DNA of 64,000 nucleotides. It comes from Gongronella butleri. Lineage: Eukaryota; Mucoromycota; Mucoromycetes; Mucorales; Cunninghamellaceae. Under the pieces are notes generated by a model. It ran no database searches. It had not been told where the DNA came from and was given only the letters and a program-made list of their open reading frames with translations. The position numbers and the translations under genes were made by a program. This document shows, in pieces, positions 1-11,249 of the stretch (positions are counted from its first letter, which is position 1; the number at the start of each line of letters is the position of its first letter). The stretch spans positions 930,001-994,000 of the forward strand of contig JAIWZP010000002.1 in assembly GCA_025201375.1 (NCBI GenBank), in the 5' to 3' direction.

Positions 1-1
1 T

Positions 2-788
2 GACCATCCCCACAACCAGGTCTTGGCCAAGGCCCTCATTGCCAAGCTCCACGAGCTCTTTCCACTGCCAGTGGAACGCGCCAACGATCCTGCCGCCGCC
101 GCCGCCGACCGCCGTTTTTTGGACGATTTGATCCAAAAAAAGGTGGTCAATCGGTTTAACAACCGAAAGCGCTTGGTGACGCGTCGTTGGACGTCCGAGC
201 AGTTGGAGCAGGAGCACCGGCGAACGCGCTTGCTCTCGCGCACCAATACCGTAAGTCTTTTTTTGCGCACTTTTGCCACAATCGGATATTCATCGTCACA
301 TTTCTTTATTTTGTTACTGTATTATGTACTTTTATAGAAGCTCACCCGGCGCACCACTGGCTTTGCCAGAGCGCGCGAGACTTGGCATGACGATGCTCGC
401 TTTGCCGAGGAATTTTTTGGCGTCGGTCCGGACGACGTCAGGCAGCTTCTGGTGCTTGACGTCATGTCCGACGACGAGACCGACGATGAGGCGATGGCGC
501 AAGCACCCGGTGGTGCCAAGATTCTGCGTCGCCTTGTGCCGAGCGTCCGCTCGGACACGGTAAAATACGCGCCATTTTTTGTCAGTGGTTTTTTGTTAAT
601 TTTTTTTTTACATACAACAACAGTGCAATGAGGTCATTGCCAGGCTCGACCACTTTGGCCGCATTCCGCAAGGAGGAAGCACATCCGCCAATGCGGTTGT
701 CGACCGCACCCTCCTTGCGCGCACCCAAGGGGTGACGGACCGTGTCATTCCGGCCTTGCCCATTTGGGGCCGCCGCGCGGCCAGTTGA
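2..788 (+). CDS. 3' part of an unrecognised protein-coding gene
   Basis: The window opens inside an exon. The reading frame runs from base 2 to 250, then 338-559, then 624-788 (TGA). The two introns, 251-337 (GTAAGT...TAG) and 560-623 (GTAAAA...CAG), restore one frame of about 200 codons. The visible protein is basic at first (KKVVNRFNNRKR, HRRTRLLSRTN), then has an acidic stretch around VMSDDETDDEA, and ends in WGRRAAS. I recognise no domain and assign no function. The exon-intron logic and codon use match the other genes here, so I think it is real, but the start lies outside the window. An AATAAA-like signal follows the stop directly (about 790). A decayed duplicate of its last two exons lies at 2664-2945. 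Confidence 0.6.
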
Positions 789-1100
789 AATAAAAAACCC
801 TCTTTTATTTTTGCCTTTTTCTTCCGCCTTACGTTGCCAGCAGCCGGTTATTAATATCCACTCAATTCATCATCTGGCTTCAAAACGCTCACAGTACAAC
901 AGTACGACCAAAAATACAAAAAATAAAAAACTTACGGTATGCACATGATGGATGCATGATGATCAATGAATCATCAATATTTTTTAAATTGCTGGCACTT
1001 TTGTTTACATCTTTGCATATTATCCAACTAGATATAATAGTCTATTGGCTTAAATGGAGTGTGGGACCGGTGAGACATGAGTTCAATTCTCAGCAAATTT

Positions 1101-1134
<34 letters not shown>

Positions 1135-1659
1135 TTGCGTCCCATCCTCAAAACAATACTTTTTTTGCATCATTCAAGCAAGCAACATGTTAAGATTCAA
1201 TCAATTGTGTCAAAAAATGTACATCATAGATTACGACACGCATTTTTTGTATTTTTTTTGCGCGTTTGAATCCGCTGCCTGATGTCACGTCGTCGCCGTT
1301 GCCATTCTGACCAACATTTCTGCCGATCACTGAAAAATTAAGCTTGAGACATATTTGTGGCATCATTTTGTGCGCAATTTTGATAGAACACCACATTCGC
1401 TTTTTTTTGCAAAAATGCGCCTGTTTGACGGCCAAACACCACGGCAAACAACTGTGCTTCCCGTAGCCTCTGTCGCCCGCCACTTGCCAAATAAGGTAAA
1501 TGTTCAGCTTGCAATACAAGATGAGCGGGCAAAAAAAACGTTGCTGATTTTTTGATCTGATGATAGTTTGCCACCACCAACACGACCGCGATCATTTTGA
1601 TGCCTGAAGCATCGCGCCACAATGCTCAAAAAGTTACATAATATTTATCTTTAAACGCA
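789..1659. other. AT-rich intergenic spacer
   Basis: Apart from the tRNA-like block, I see only AT-rich sequence with T runs. No credible coding exon, splice pairs or promoter motif stands out. Small open frames on both strands lack family features. Confidence 0.5.
1041..1131 (+). other. tRNA-like relic with A/B box-like blocks and a poly(T) tail
   Basis: TTGGCTTAAATGG at 1045-1057 resembles an RNA polymerase III A box. ATGAGTTCAATTCTCA at 1077-1092 resembles a tRNA T-arm: a TTCAATT loop flanked by a 4-5 bp stem that contains the B box. The spacing suits a tRNA. No acceptor stem or clean anticodon arm can be folded, and a T run of about 28 bases follows at 1104-1131. It may be a tRNA-derived SINE fragment or a tRNA pseudogene. 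Chance similarity is possible. Confidence 0.25.
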
Positions 1660-2570
1660 AAAAGCGCATTTTTCAGAATTTGCCGGTCTGCTGTGCCTCC
1701 AGAAATTTTTTTACAGCTTACTTGCCCACGAATTAAACTTGCGTCACGGCGTAAACTATGGCCCAGTGCTCAAGGCGGACCCGCCCGATTTTTTTGGACT
1801 ATTTTGCATTCATCTCGCCATCTGCTGCATGGTTGAGCCCGCTCAAAGATAGCTGCATCGCATTCAACGCAAAATTTGCAACAAAAAAAAAGCGCGCTTT
1901 TTCCATGATTTACCTCCAGACATCGCCTGCCGAGGAGAGCTTCTTTCTTGCATGCATGCATGCATGATGGCTGCTATCAGCGCTTGTTGAAACTACAACA
2001 CAAATCATTGCACGGTCCTTGCACGACTGGCAAACTCATTGAATGGCCATCAGTGCTGGCAATTCAAAGAACATGTTACAAGTCTTTGAATGCCAAGTGC
2101 ACGCCTGTTGCACGCTCGTTGATTTAATATTTTATATCTTTAAGCGTGGTCATCGAATTGCCAGCGCACTCTCATTTAACACCTATTTTCTCTCAAATTG
2201 ATGAGCATTCCATATCATCCAAATTTCATTTCTCCAGTGTTGCATGGAATTTTTATTTTTTTACTGTATTTTTTTTTTATTTTTTTACGTATTTCGCACA
2301 TTTGTGGGCGCTGATGAGTGGGCTGCCGCTTGGTGAAATGACCGATGCAAAATGTTCAAACCCAAGCTAGCGCGATGCAAGTTATCCCATTAGATGATTT
2401 GCCCCCCTATTTATTGGTAAAACTGCAATAAAAATCACACGTTTATTAGACCGTTGCCGAGCAAATCGCGCTCAAAGATTTTGATGAAAAAGTGAATTTC
2501 CTCACTGTGAGTTACTGAGTTTTAGTCATCCATCGGTGAAACTGGTGAACATACAGCTTTTTTTCAAACG
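1660..2570 (+). repeat. Dispersed repeat family B, copy 1
   Basis: Blocks recur in the same order at 60360-61400. Both have 'TGTGCCTCCAGAAA' followed by a poly-T/ACAG stretch, 'GGCCCAGTGCTCAAG', 'GCATCGCATTCA', a 'TTGCATGGAATTTTT' block, 'GGTGAAATGACCGATGCAAAA' and 'GAGCAAATCGC'. The end (about 2370-2545) also matches 36840-37050. No open frame is shared, so it looks non-coding. Two near-repeats of ACAGCTTTTTTTC lie at its right edge (2553-2610). Confidence 0.7.
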
Positions 2571-2663
2571 AGCTCAACAAACAGCTTTTTTTCGAACAAG
2601 CTCAAACAGCTTAGAGTGAGCTTGAATTTGTTTGAAATAATACATCGAATCCTTAGCTCATCA

Positions 2664-2945
2664 TGCATGTCCGACGCTCCGACCTGTAATGACGACGAGA
2701 CCGAGCGACGATGAGGTGACGGTGCAAGCGTCCGCTCGGACAGGGTAAAAATACGCGCCAATTAGAGTTTTGTCAGTTGTTTTTTTGTTATCATAATTTT
2801 TTTGCAACAACAGTGTAATGAATGATGTCATTGCCAGGCTTGAGCGCTTGACCACTTTGCTTGATTGCTTGGGCGCACTCCGCAATAATGGAGCGGATCC
2901 GCCAAGCAATGCGGCTGCCAACCGCACCCTCCTGCCACCCTCCTT
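2664..2945 (+). pseudogene. Decayed duplicate of the last two exons of the gene at 2-788
   Basis: This stretch matches 463-720. It keeps CATGTCCGAC, GACGACGAGACCGA, the block GTCCGCTCGGACA, the same intron donor context (GGGTAAAAATACGCGCC) and acceptor context (CAACAACAGTGTAATGA), and the following GTCATTGCCAGGCTTGA. About 33 bases of exon are missing, stops and indels break the frame, and small insertions duplicate parts of exon 3. Because the intron is retained, it came from a DNA-level duplication and not a retrocopy. Confidence 0.8.
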
Positions 2946-3470
2946 ACAGTAGTATTACTGTACCTTACAGTATATACTGTATACTGTATACTGTTCTATT
3001 TGGCTTTTTTTGGGCGGCGCCGAGGAGTTTACAAGGCCAAAGCAGCTACAGCTCACAAAGACTCACGCGTCACGCATCGTTGTTTCTACAGTACTAGCTA
3101 CCGGTACCTAGCAACCACCACTACTACTCTTCTGTGAGTTATTGTTGTCAAGATTGTGTAATTATTATTGCAATTGAAACGTTTGACCAAGTGTTGCCAG
3201 CGTATGATACAATACAAATGTCACGCATCATCGATTTTGCCGCCAGGTGGGGGGGGCTGGGAGCAAAATGATATCATACCCAGACGCGTACCGTACCTTT
3301 CCATAACTGCAAGTTCCAACTCGATCGAGGGTTCGAGGCACTTTTTACAGTATAGCTCCACGACCGAAAACAACGTGACTACGATATACGTGCAGTACTA
3401 CAGTACCGTACTGTACCGTACAGTATCATATCGACAAATGTCGATTTTTTACAGTATTTAGCGATCCGAT
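2940..3470. repeat. TACAGTA/TACTGTA-rich segment
   Basis: The palindrome-like heptamer TACAGTA or its complement TACTGTA occurs again and again, alone and overlapping (2945-2996, 3085-3095, 3345-3352, 3390-3430, 3447-3455). No gene is visible. The same motif is dense at 59850-60420 and 62060-64000 but nearly absent from the gene-rich middle. Confidence 0.65.
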
Positions 3471-3489
3471 GAATCCTCATATTTTGCGT

Positions 3490-3600
3490 TTGTTTTGAAA
3501 AGAAAAGGGCCCAAATGCTGCCTAGATGTCAAAATTTCATAGCGCTGCAGTCACTTGACGGTGTGCCACATCGTTTAGTTCAATACGTTGGGGTCCATGA
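3490..3600 (+). repeat. Relic of repeat family A (5' portion)
   Basis: A GAAAAGAAAAGGG block followed by TGTCAAAATTTCAT, then a CACTTGACGGTGTGCCACATCG-like block, lines up in order with 62745-62825 in the better preserved A copy. It is short and diverged. The spacer from 3600 to 4139 shows nothing further except the promoter side of the next gene. Confidence 0.45.
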
Positions 3601-4139
3601 GGAGACTCAATGCCCACAGCACCGTCGTAGGGAATGGAAGCAGTCAAGCAAATGGCGCGATTTCTCGTAAAATAGCGAAATCAAATGTTCAACTTTTTTT
3701 CCGCGGTTTCCTAGGTATATAGAGAAAGGAAGACAAGTTCCCCACGCTTACGCAACTTTTATTATACGCGCACGTTGACATTTGAGGGCAATGGGTCAGT
3801 TCTAGAAACAATTTTGCAAATGCACGTTGGCGCTCGGCGCCGCGTGACGCGTCGCGCTTTCATCGAGTCATAGTGTACCAACATTTGCCTTTCAAAGACA
3901 ATTTCCGTCGCGCTGAGGTCATTTTTGCTCGCTCGCACGTCATTGGTTTTGTTGACTGCCGAGCAATGGGTGAAAGAAACACGTTTCAAACCAGCTCGCG
4001 GCTTTCACACGCAGAGTCAGAGTGGTGGGACCCGCCGAAGTCCGAACGGATTGGCCAATTCTCTATTTTAGCTTATTTTTGACGGTCTATGAAGTTTTCG
4101 ACGTGTCTCTTTTCTTTATTCTTTTTCTTTCAATTGAAC

Positions 4140-4881
4140 ATGTCGCTCGCGCCCGCATTCAAAGGTCACCGCCAGGGTAGTGCCACTGCTGGCAACACGC
4201 TCGAGGTGTATTTGGACTATGTTGCAAGTGGTGTGTTTCAGTTAAGCGCAAAAGGGCCTAAACGTCTTTTTTTTTTTTCTTATTGCAGTGTCCTTTTTCG
4301 GCCAAAATATTCAAAAAGCTAGACCAGGTAAGCGAAGCGCAAAGGCCGAAAGAGAGCCGCGTCAGTCTTATCTATTTTTTTTTTTTTAGGAGGTGCTGCC
4401 GTGGTTGGAGCAGGCCTACCCTGGTCAAGTTCAATTCCTGTTTCGCCAGCAGGTACAGCCGTGGCACGCGACCTCGACGCTTGTGCATGAAGCGGCGCTC
4501 GCTGTGGAGAAGCTGTCGGCCGAGCAATTCATCAACGCGTCACGCGCGTTGTTTGCGAAGCAGGACGCGTATTTTGACGAATCCGTCGAAGAAAAGACGC
4601 GTCGACAGCTTGTGGAGCAGGTGGCCGAGCTGCTTGCTTCGAGTGCCAACGACGGCAAGGTGACGAAGCAAGCGATTGTGGACTTGCTGGCCAATGGCAC
4701 GGGCGAGCCGCAAAACAAGGGCAATGCCATCACCAACGATCTTAAATGGCACATCCGCTTTGCACGCCAGAGCGGCATCCACGTGTCGCCCACCGTGGTG
4801 TGGAACGGCATCCGCGATGACAGTGTGTCGTCTGGCTGGTCCTTGGAGCAATGGCAGTCGTATCTGAAGAGCAAGCTCTAA
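4140..4881 (+). CDS. DsbA/thioredoxin-fold family protein
   Basis: Exons 4140-4223, 4289-4327 and 4390-4881 (TAA) give 204 residues. The start MSLAPAFKGHR fits the fungal family, whose members begin this way and continue LEVYLDYV|CPFSAKIFKKL. The upstream in-frame ATG at 4089 would only add a pyrimidine-tract-encoded FF-rich leader. The DYVCPFSAK stretch is the thioredoxin-fold active-site loop at residues 26-34, but it reads CPFS, so the second cysteine of CxxC is a serine. The helical insert and the 'SPTVVWNGIRDDSVSSGWSLEQW' return to the fold are visible at the C terminus (cis-Pro in SPTV). It is probably a cytosolic DsbA-like oxidoreductase or glutathione-linked protein of unknown substrate. 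Intron 1 (4224-4288) begins GCAAGT, a GC-AG intron. AATAAA follows at about 4950. Confidence 0.85.
4224..4288 (+). other. GC-AG intron in the DsbA-like gene
   Basis: The donor is GCAAGT and the acceptor TATTGCAG. Only this junction joins ...LDYV to CPFSAK in frame. No GT donor nearby gives an open reading. Confidence 0.8.
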
Positions 4882-5075
4882 ATCCATCCTCAATCGCAAA
4901 TGGCATGAAAAAAAAAAGAAACGAACATCAAAGTGTACCTTTTAATCATAAATAAAAGACACGGCAAGAAATAAAAAGAAATAAATACAGGTTTGCGATG
5001 TGCTGTGACAAGGCAGGATGCTTTTTGGGGCTTTCAAAAATGAAAAAGGACAAAATGTGCGGGGGGGGGGGAAAT

Positions 5076-6592
5076 CTAACCAAAAAGCTTGGAGAAGGCT
5101 TGCTTTTCCTTTTGTTTCTTGCTGACGAGGCGCGCCTTGGCCTGCTGCAATTCGCGCTTGATGGCGGGATCCTCGGCGTCGCGTGTGGCGGCCTGTTCGA
5201 GATCCTTGATGGCGCCTTCATCGTCCTTTGCCATGGCCTTGGCGAGACCACGGCGGAAATAAGCCTTGGTGATGTCGGTGGGCTTGAGCAAGGATTCGTC
5301 TTGCTCAAGCACAATGGTCGTGGCCTGGATGGCCTGCTTGCTCTGGCCCAGCTTGAGCGCGCACATGGCCTTGTTCAGGTAGCAGGGCACCTTGATGGCG
5401 GCAAACTTGGCAGGCAAGTCCTTGGGGTCCTCCTCGTCAAACGCAGGCTTTTCATTCAGGTAGCGGATCGCCTGTTTTTGATAAAAAAAAAAAAAGGTTA
5501 AATATGGACACGCGACGCGTCAATGGCCCCTGTTATTTTTTTTTTTACCTTGGTGTACTTTTTGAACGCGTCGTCAAACTCGCCCTTTTTGAAATAGTCA
5601 TTGCCGATGGCCTTGATCTTGCCGGCAATCTCCAAGATCTCGCTGGGCTCCAACTCGGGGTTCTCGTCCTCTGCATCGAAAAATAAAATGGTTGAGCCTC
5701 TAGGCATCCAAAAAAAAAAAAAAAACGACCACTTACCAGGGAAATCCTCATAAGCATCGCCGTCGGCGGGCACCTGGACGCCATCGTCGGCGCCCTCGGG
5801 GATCTCACCACAGTCGGTGATGACGACGTCCTCCAAGGGCTTATCGCTGGAGGTGGGCTGGTTTTCCATCAGGCGCACGAGGCCCTTGCCCTTGAGCACC
5901 TTGCCAAAGACGACGTGCTTGCCGTCCAAGTGGGGCGTGGGCACGGTCGTGATGAAGAATTGAGAGCCATTGGTGCCCGGGCCGGCGTTGGCCATGGACA
6001 ACAGGAAGGGTGTCTCGTGCTTCAAGTCAAAGTTCTCGTCGTCGAACTTTTCGCCGTAAATGCTCTCGCCACCGGTGCCATTGAATGCTGTAAAGTCGCC
6101 ACCTTGGCACATGAAGCCCTGTATTACACGAATGAAGAAAGAATGACGCAAACAATGAATAAAAAGCGACGCGTCAATCAATCTCTCTTTTTCTTTATCC
6201 CCCGCAAGCGATCCCATACCTTGATGATGCGGTGGAAAATGCTGTTCTTGTAGCAAAGGGGCTTGCCCGACTTGCCCTCGCCCTTTTCGCCTGGAAAACA
6301 AATAAAAAAGTCAATTTTGCGCGAGTTTTTCGCAACGCATTCGTCTTACCAGTGCACAGAGCGCGGAAATTCTCAGCGGTCTTGGGCACAACGTCCTTGA
6401 ACTGGCAGATAAAAAAAAAGTGAGTGTTTTTGAAAGGCGGAGGGGAAGAACACGCGTTGTTTTTACCAGTTCAAAGACGATACGACCTTCAGGACGACCG
6501 CCAATAGAGATATCAAAATACCTAATTGACCAAAAATCATTAGCTTGCCACTAAAACAGAAAGTTAGAGCCTTACACGCGAGGGTTAGCCAT
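5076..6592 (-). CDS. CPR6: Cyclophilin 40 (PPIase-TPR Hsp90 co-chaperone)
   Basis: Seven exons on the minus strand: 6592-6576, 6521-6467, 6401-6350, 6290-6220, 6118-5737, 5670-5549 and 5471-5076 (TAG), giving 364 residues, the usual Cyp40 length. Residues 5-170 are the cyclophilin peptidyl-prolyl isomerase domain. It has VYFDISIGG, the catalytic arginine in [15 protein letters not shown], and [18 protein letters not shown] carries His where cyclophilin A has the cyclosporin-binding Trp, as is typical of Cyp40. Residues about 220-350 are TPR repeats ([46 protein letters not shown]) that dock the Hsp90 MEEVD tail in this family. Introns carry long A runs on the plus strand (T runs in the transcript). 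The first exon is only 17 bases. ADE5,7 ends 341 bp upstream. Confidence 0.95.
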
Positions 6593-6932
6593 AGCTACAG
6601 ATTTAAAAGCGACAAAAGTGACAAAAGCGACAAAAGAGCAAGAAAAAGAAGCAAAAAAAAACACCTCCTTCTTGACTGGAGTGTCTGTTCCGGAAACTTC
6701 GATCCCTAGATTCAATGTCCGCCGCATGGCCCGTCATCTTTCTATGCGTATCTCGAAGGATGCACACGTCTTGCATGAATTATGCCCAAAAACAAAGGAT
6801 TGGATGAAAGGAATCGACGTGAAATGTCGCTCCATTGACAGATTTTTATATTTACAAGAACAAAAAGAAAAAGAAATGGGGGTGGGGGATGAATTGAGTC
6901 TAAATGAGAAAGAAAAAGAGGGAAAAAGGCAT
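6593..6932. other. Spacer between ADE5,7 stop and Cyp40 start
   Basis: About 340 bp holding the ADE5,7 3' untranslated region and the Cyp40 promoter. A repeated GCGACAAAAGTGACAAAAGCGACAAAAG stretch (tandem unit of about 9-10 bp) lies at 6608-6636, just upstream of the Cyp40 ATG. No separate gene is seen. Confidence 0.5.
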
Positions 6933-9557
6933 CTACCAGCCTTGAGTGTTGTTGACAAGGACCTCCTCGCCATTGGCGTCGGCCTTTGCGATGACGGAGC
7001 CCATGTTGTAGACGGTCTCGTTGGCTTGTTGCAAGAGGCTGGTGACCTGGTCAACGTTGGCAGGGTCGACGACGAGGATCATGCCAATGCCGCAGTTGAA
7101 AGTGCGCGACATTTCATAGGCAGAGAGTTGGCCGGCCTGCTTGAGCCACTTGAAGAGAGGGGGGAAGGGGTAAGCGCTTGCGTCAATGGACACGGCCAAG
7201 TGCTCGGGCATGACGCGCGGGATATTGTCGATGAAGCCGCCGCCTGTGATGTGGGCAAGGCCCTTGACGAGATCTTGGCGGAGGACGGGAAGCAATTGCT
7301 TGACGTAGAGGCGAGTGGGGGTGAGCAATGCCTGGCCAAGAGTCTTTTCATTGTCCCAGGGGCAGGGCGAGAAGTACGTGAGGCCGGGCTGGCTGGCAAT
7401 GACCTTGCGGACGAGCGAGAAGCCATTGGAATGGACACCGGACGAAGCCAAGCCGAGAATCACATCGCCGGGCTTCATCTGGTCCATGCGAGGAAGAATC
7501 TTGCTACGCTCCACGGCACCCACCGTGAAACCGGCACCGTCATAGTCATTGAGCGAGTAAAGGCCAGGCATCTCGGCGGTCTCGCCACCAATCAACGCAC
7601 AGCCCGAATCAACGCAACCCTTGGCCACACCGGCAACAAAGTCCTTGGCAACCTCGACGTCCAGCTTGCCGCACGCGAAGTAATCCAAGAAGAAAAGGGG
7701 TTCGGCGCCTTGGACGACCAAATCGTTGACATTCATGGCAACGAGATCAATGCCGACGGTATCGTGGATGCGGCATTCTTGCGCGACAATCAGCTTGGTG
7801 CCAATGCCATCGGTGGCAGACACGAGGATGGGATCGACAAAGCCGGCCGCCTTGAGGTCGAACAAACCACCAAAGCCACCAATGTCCGAATCGGCACCGA
7901 CGCGACGCGTGGCCTTGACGAGGGGCTTGATCTTTTGCACAAGCAAGTTGCCGGCATCAATGTCGACACCCGCAGATGCGTAAGTAATGCCACCTTGCGA
8001 CGCGGATTGCTCGTGCTTAAAGGCGCGATGGGCAATATCGTTACGGAAATGCGCCTTGTCAAAGTGGATGGCGTGAACGCCTTGGTACGCCTTGTCCACG
8101 GCTTCGCGAAGGGTCTTTGCAACGGCAGAAACAGCAAGAACACGGCCACCCGAGGTAACAAGCTGATTTTGTTGATCAATAATCGTGCCAGCATGGAAAA
8201 CAGACACATCCGGAAGCGATTGGGCAGGCAACGTGATGGGCAAGCCCTTGGGGTACGAAGCAGGATAACCACCGGAGGCCATGACGACGGTGGCGGCCGC
8301 ATAGCCTTGCTTGACGGCAACAGGGACGGCATCGAGACGACCCTCGCAACAGGCAAGCATGATTTCGGCCAGATCGGTATCATCGGAGAGCAAAGGAAGC
8401 ACAACTTGGGTCTCGGGATCGCCAAAGCGGACATTGTATTCCAAGACCTTGGGGCCGTCCTTTGTGAGCATCAAGCCCGTGAACAACATGCCAACAAAGG
8501 GGAAACCATCGCGACGCATGCCATCAATCGTGGGTTGAAGGATGTTTTCCTTGATTTGCGCCATCAAAGCCGGGGTGCCAATGGGCGTGGGGCAATAGCA
8601 GCCCATGCCACCGGTGTTGGGGCCTTGATCGCCATCCAATGCGCGCTTGTGGTCTTGGGCAGCAGGCAAAGGCACCACCGTATAGCCATCCGAGAAGGCA
8701 AGCACAGAAAGCTCCTCACCCTCGAGGAATTCCTCCACAACGACCTCATTGCCGGCAGAACCAAATTCCTTGTCAACCATGATCGCATCCAAACCTTGGA
8801 AAGCCTCTTCCTTGGTCGTCGGCAACAACACACCCTTGCCAGCAGCAAGACCAGACGCCTTGAGCACAACATTGTGCGACACAGACTGAACATACGCCTT
8901 GGCAGCCTCCACATCCGTGAAGTTCTCGTACGCCGCCGTGGGGATGCGGTGCTTCTTCATGAAATCCTTGGAAAACGTCTTGGAGCCCTCCATCTCGGCC
9001 GCCTTGGGCGACGGACCAAAGCACGCAATGCCCACCTTTTTGAACACACCTTGGATGCCCTCCACCAAAGGTTGCTCAGGACCAGGGATCACCAAATTGA
9101 CCTGGTTTTTTTTTTAAAAAAAAAAAGAATCATGAATATTCCCCATCTTTTAAAAAAAAGCCAATCTGCTCGCATTACGTTGTTCTTGACAGCAAAGTCG
9201 ACGAGTTGGGCAAAATCGCTCACACCAATCGCCACGTTCGACACCTTGTCAATTAGCGCCGTGCCACCATTACCTGCAAAAAGAAACAAAAAGAAAAAAA
9301 AAAAAAGAGGAAACAAAGTAAAACATAGGGCGTTAGTAACCGTTCAGAGACAAAGAGAGAGAGAGGCAGTCTTACCAGGAGCAACAAAGATATGGTTGAC
9401 CTTGGCGGACAGCGCCAGGCGCCAGGCAATAGCGTGTTCGCGGCCACCGTTGCCAACAAGAAGAATATTGAGCTTGTCTAAAAACAAAGAGAGCCTATAT
9501 GAGTTCACGCGAAAAAAACAGCGACGCGACGTTGCAACTTGACATACCAAAAGACAT
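6933..9557 (-). CDS. ADE5,7: Bifunctional GARS-AIRS purine biosynthesis enzyme
   Basis: Exons 9557-9548, 9477-9376, 9273-9179 and 9101-6933 give 791 residues, the normal length of the fungal fusion. The N-terminal part (about 1-430) is phosphoribosylamine-glycine ligase (PurD). It has the Rossmann start [12 protein letters not shown], the ATP-grasp core, [10 protein letters not shown] and the VRFGDPETQ signature. The C-terminal part (about 440-790) is AIR synthetase (PurM), with [23 protein letters not shown] and the [13 protein letters not shown] region. Together they catalyse steps 2 and 5 of de novo purine synthesis in the cytosol. The first exon encodes only MSF plus one base, and three short introns cluster at the 5' end while the last exon is 2.2 kb uninterrupted. 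The opposite strand is open over nearly the whole gene, which I treat as a codon-bias shadow. Confidence 0.97.
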
Positions 9558-10140
9558 GATTGATTAAGAACCAAGGCAAAAAGGGCCTTTTTCGTGGGTT
9601 GTGAAAGAGTGTAGAAGAAAAAGACCAGACCTTTTGAATTTTTTTTTTCTTCGCCATCCTTTTTGAGTCATTGATCTGCCCCCCGCCCCTCCAGCCACCC
9701 AAAATTGCCGCATGCCTTTTTTGGCCCGCGCATGAATTCAGCCGTGAACACCAACATGAACACAGGGCGAGGCTTTTTTTTCTTTTTTTTTTTTTTTTGA
9801 ACTTTCTCCAATCCCAGATGGCCTCCTTGGATGACCAACAATGCATACACGAGTCGCGATTTGCCCATGGTCGTTTTCAATGGCACAAAGAGATGCCCTG
9901 GCCTGATCCGTGCTGATCCGCGCTCAAGAAGGATGGGGTAGTACCAAAACCCAGCCAATGGCGCGTCAAATACCCTGGCCCTGCCGATTGTCGGTCGTCC
10001 TTGGCGAACCAGGTCGTCGATACTCTGCCAACCATGATTTCAACGCGCGTACAATCCTGATTGTCTTGCCTTGCAACACTTCTTTTTGTTTTTTTTCGGT
10101 ATTTAATTGATGAATCCATGATCAAATGACAATCTGCAAG
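9558..10140. other. Promoter-side spacer upstream of ADE5,7
   Basis: It contains pyrimidine/purine runs (for example T18 at 9782-9799) and a C-rich block at 9678-9700. No gene or clear TATA is supported. Confidence 0.4.
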
Positions 10141-10149
10141 GTGCCGTGC

Positions 10150-10885
10150 TAGTTGATTCGATGAATCCAAGCCTTCTCGTTCACGAGCCCATCCTCGGGG
10201 CGAAGCGATACTTCATTCGTGCGTAATGTCCATTTTCGAAAATCTGGAATTTTCCAAGGGGACAGTCAATGACATGAAAATTGAGAAATTTATGTCCTCA
10301 GATCGCTGCGCCATTCAACCACATGGTAGAACCGCTTGAATAACCGATAAACAGGCAATAAAAATCTCGGGTCCAAAGACGGGGTTTCGCGAAAAACGCG
10401 CTTTTCTACCAATTTTCAGCACAAGGTTATCTCGACGAAAATGGATCGTAGCGCCTGGAAACTGGGTTTGTCAGTTAGTGCACGCCTTGACGCGTTAGTG
10501 GACACCGATGATCGGAAGAAAAAGAAAGAGTTTGGCAGGCCGGACGTAGTCATCAAAAACAAGCTACATTTTCAACGCGTGAAAACTCGCATCAAATATC
10601 GAGTGATACGTACCCTGTCTCCATTGAATTCATGCACCTGGCGCGTGTCTTGCTGATAGACGCGTCAACGCGGCTCTATGGTCGCGTTTTGCCCGGGAAT
10701 TCACGATTGAAGTTTAATCCAAGATCGCCCATTGCTCGTCAACAATCAGATGGATCCCGGTCGTTTTGAATCCTTTCCGTGGTTTCGCCATGCGAGGTTG
10801 CTAGTTTGCAAGTTTGGCGCAAATCTGGAGACACTTTTTTCAATTTTGGTTTTTGGGGCTTGCCACGACTAAATTTTGAATTGTG
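10150..10885 (+). repeat. Dispersed repeat family A, copy 1
   Basis: Ordered anchors: TTCCAAGGGGACAGTCA (cag at 10263), CCATTCAACCACATGGTA (10311), TATCTCGACGAAAATGGAT, GACGCGTCAACGCGGCTC (cggctc at 10671) and CTGGAGACACTTTTTTC (10825). The distance between the first and last anchor is 562 bp. It is followed head-to-tail by copy 2, offset by about 1084 bp. No long open frame is kept. The stretch 10885-11250 between the copies holds nothing recognisable. Confidence 0.85.
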
Positions 10886-11249
10886 TGTTTTGCTTCTTTG
10901 ACTAGGTGTTGTTCTTTGTAAAACGCGTCCCCGTCGGGGTTCCAGCGTGGCATTTCACAATGAGATGCGTTTCAGGACAACACGATGTGTGCAAGACCCA
11001 TTGCTTTTAATTGTACCCCTGAATTTCCTTTAAAATGGTCAGCGATAGACTCTTTGGCTACGTAGCGGCGCCTCTTTTGGGTCCAGATGGAAGCGCGCTG
11101 GACCAGCACATGCGTGTACATTGGTTCTGAATACATACATTGGCACTGGCACGGTTCGGTATTATGGATGTCCCCTTTTTCTCTTTTTATGCTTTTTCGC
11201 AGACAGGTTACCTTATGTGACGCATTTTAACCATGTACATGTCATCTTC

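Noticed and set aside
4089..4139. N-terminal signal peptide on the DsbA-like protein
   Set aside because: The hydrophobic stretch comes from the pyrimidine-rich leader typical of genes here, and the family start matches the downstream ATG at 4140.
6618..9542. A 974-codon open frame antisense to ADE5,7
   Set aside because: It lies opposite the ADE5,7 coding exons, has no recognisable domain, and is explained by the strong GC-ending codon bias of the sense gene.
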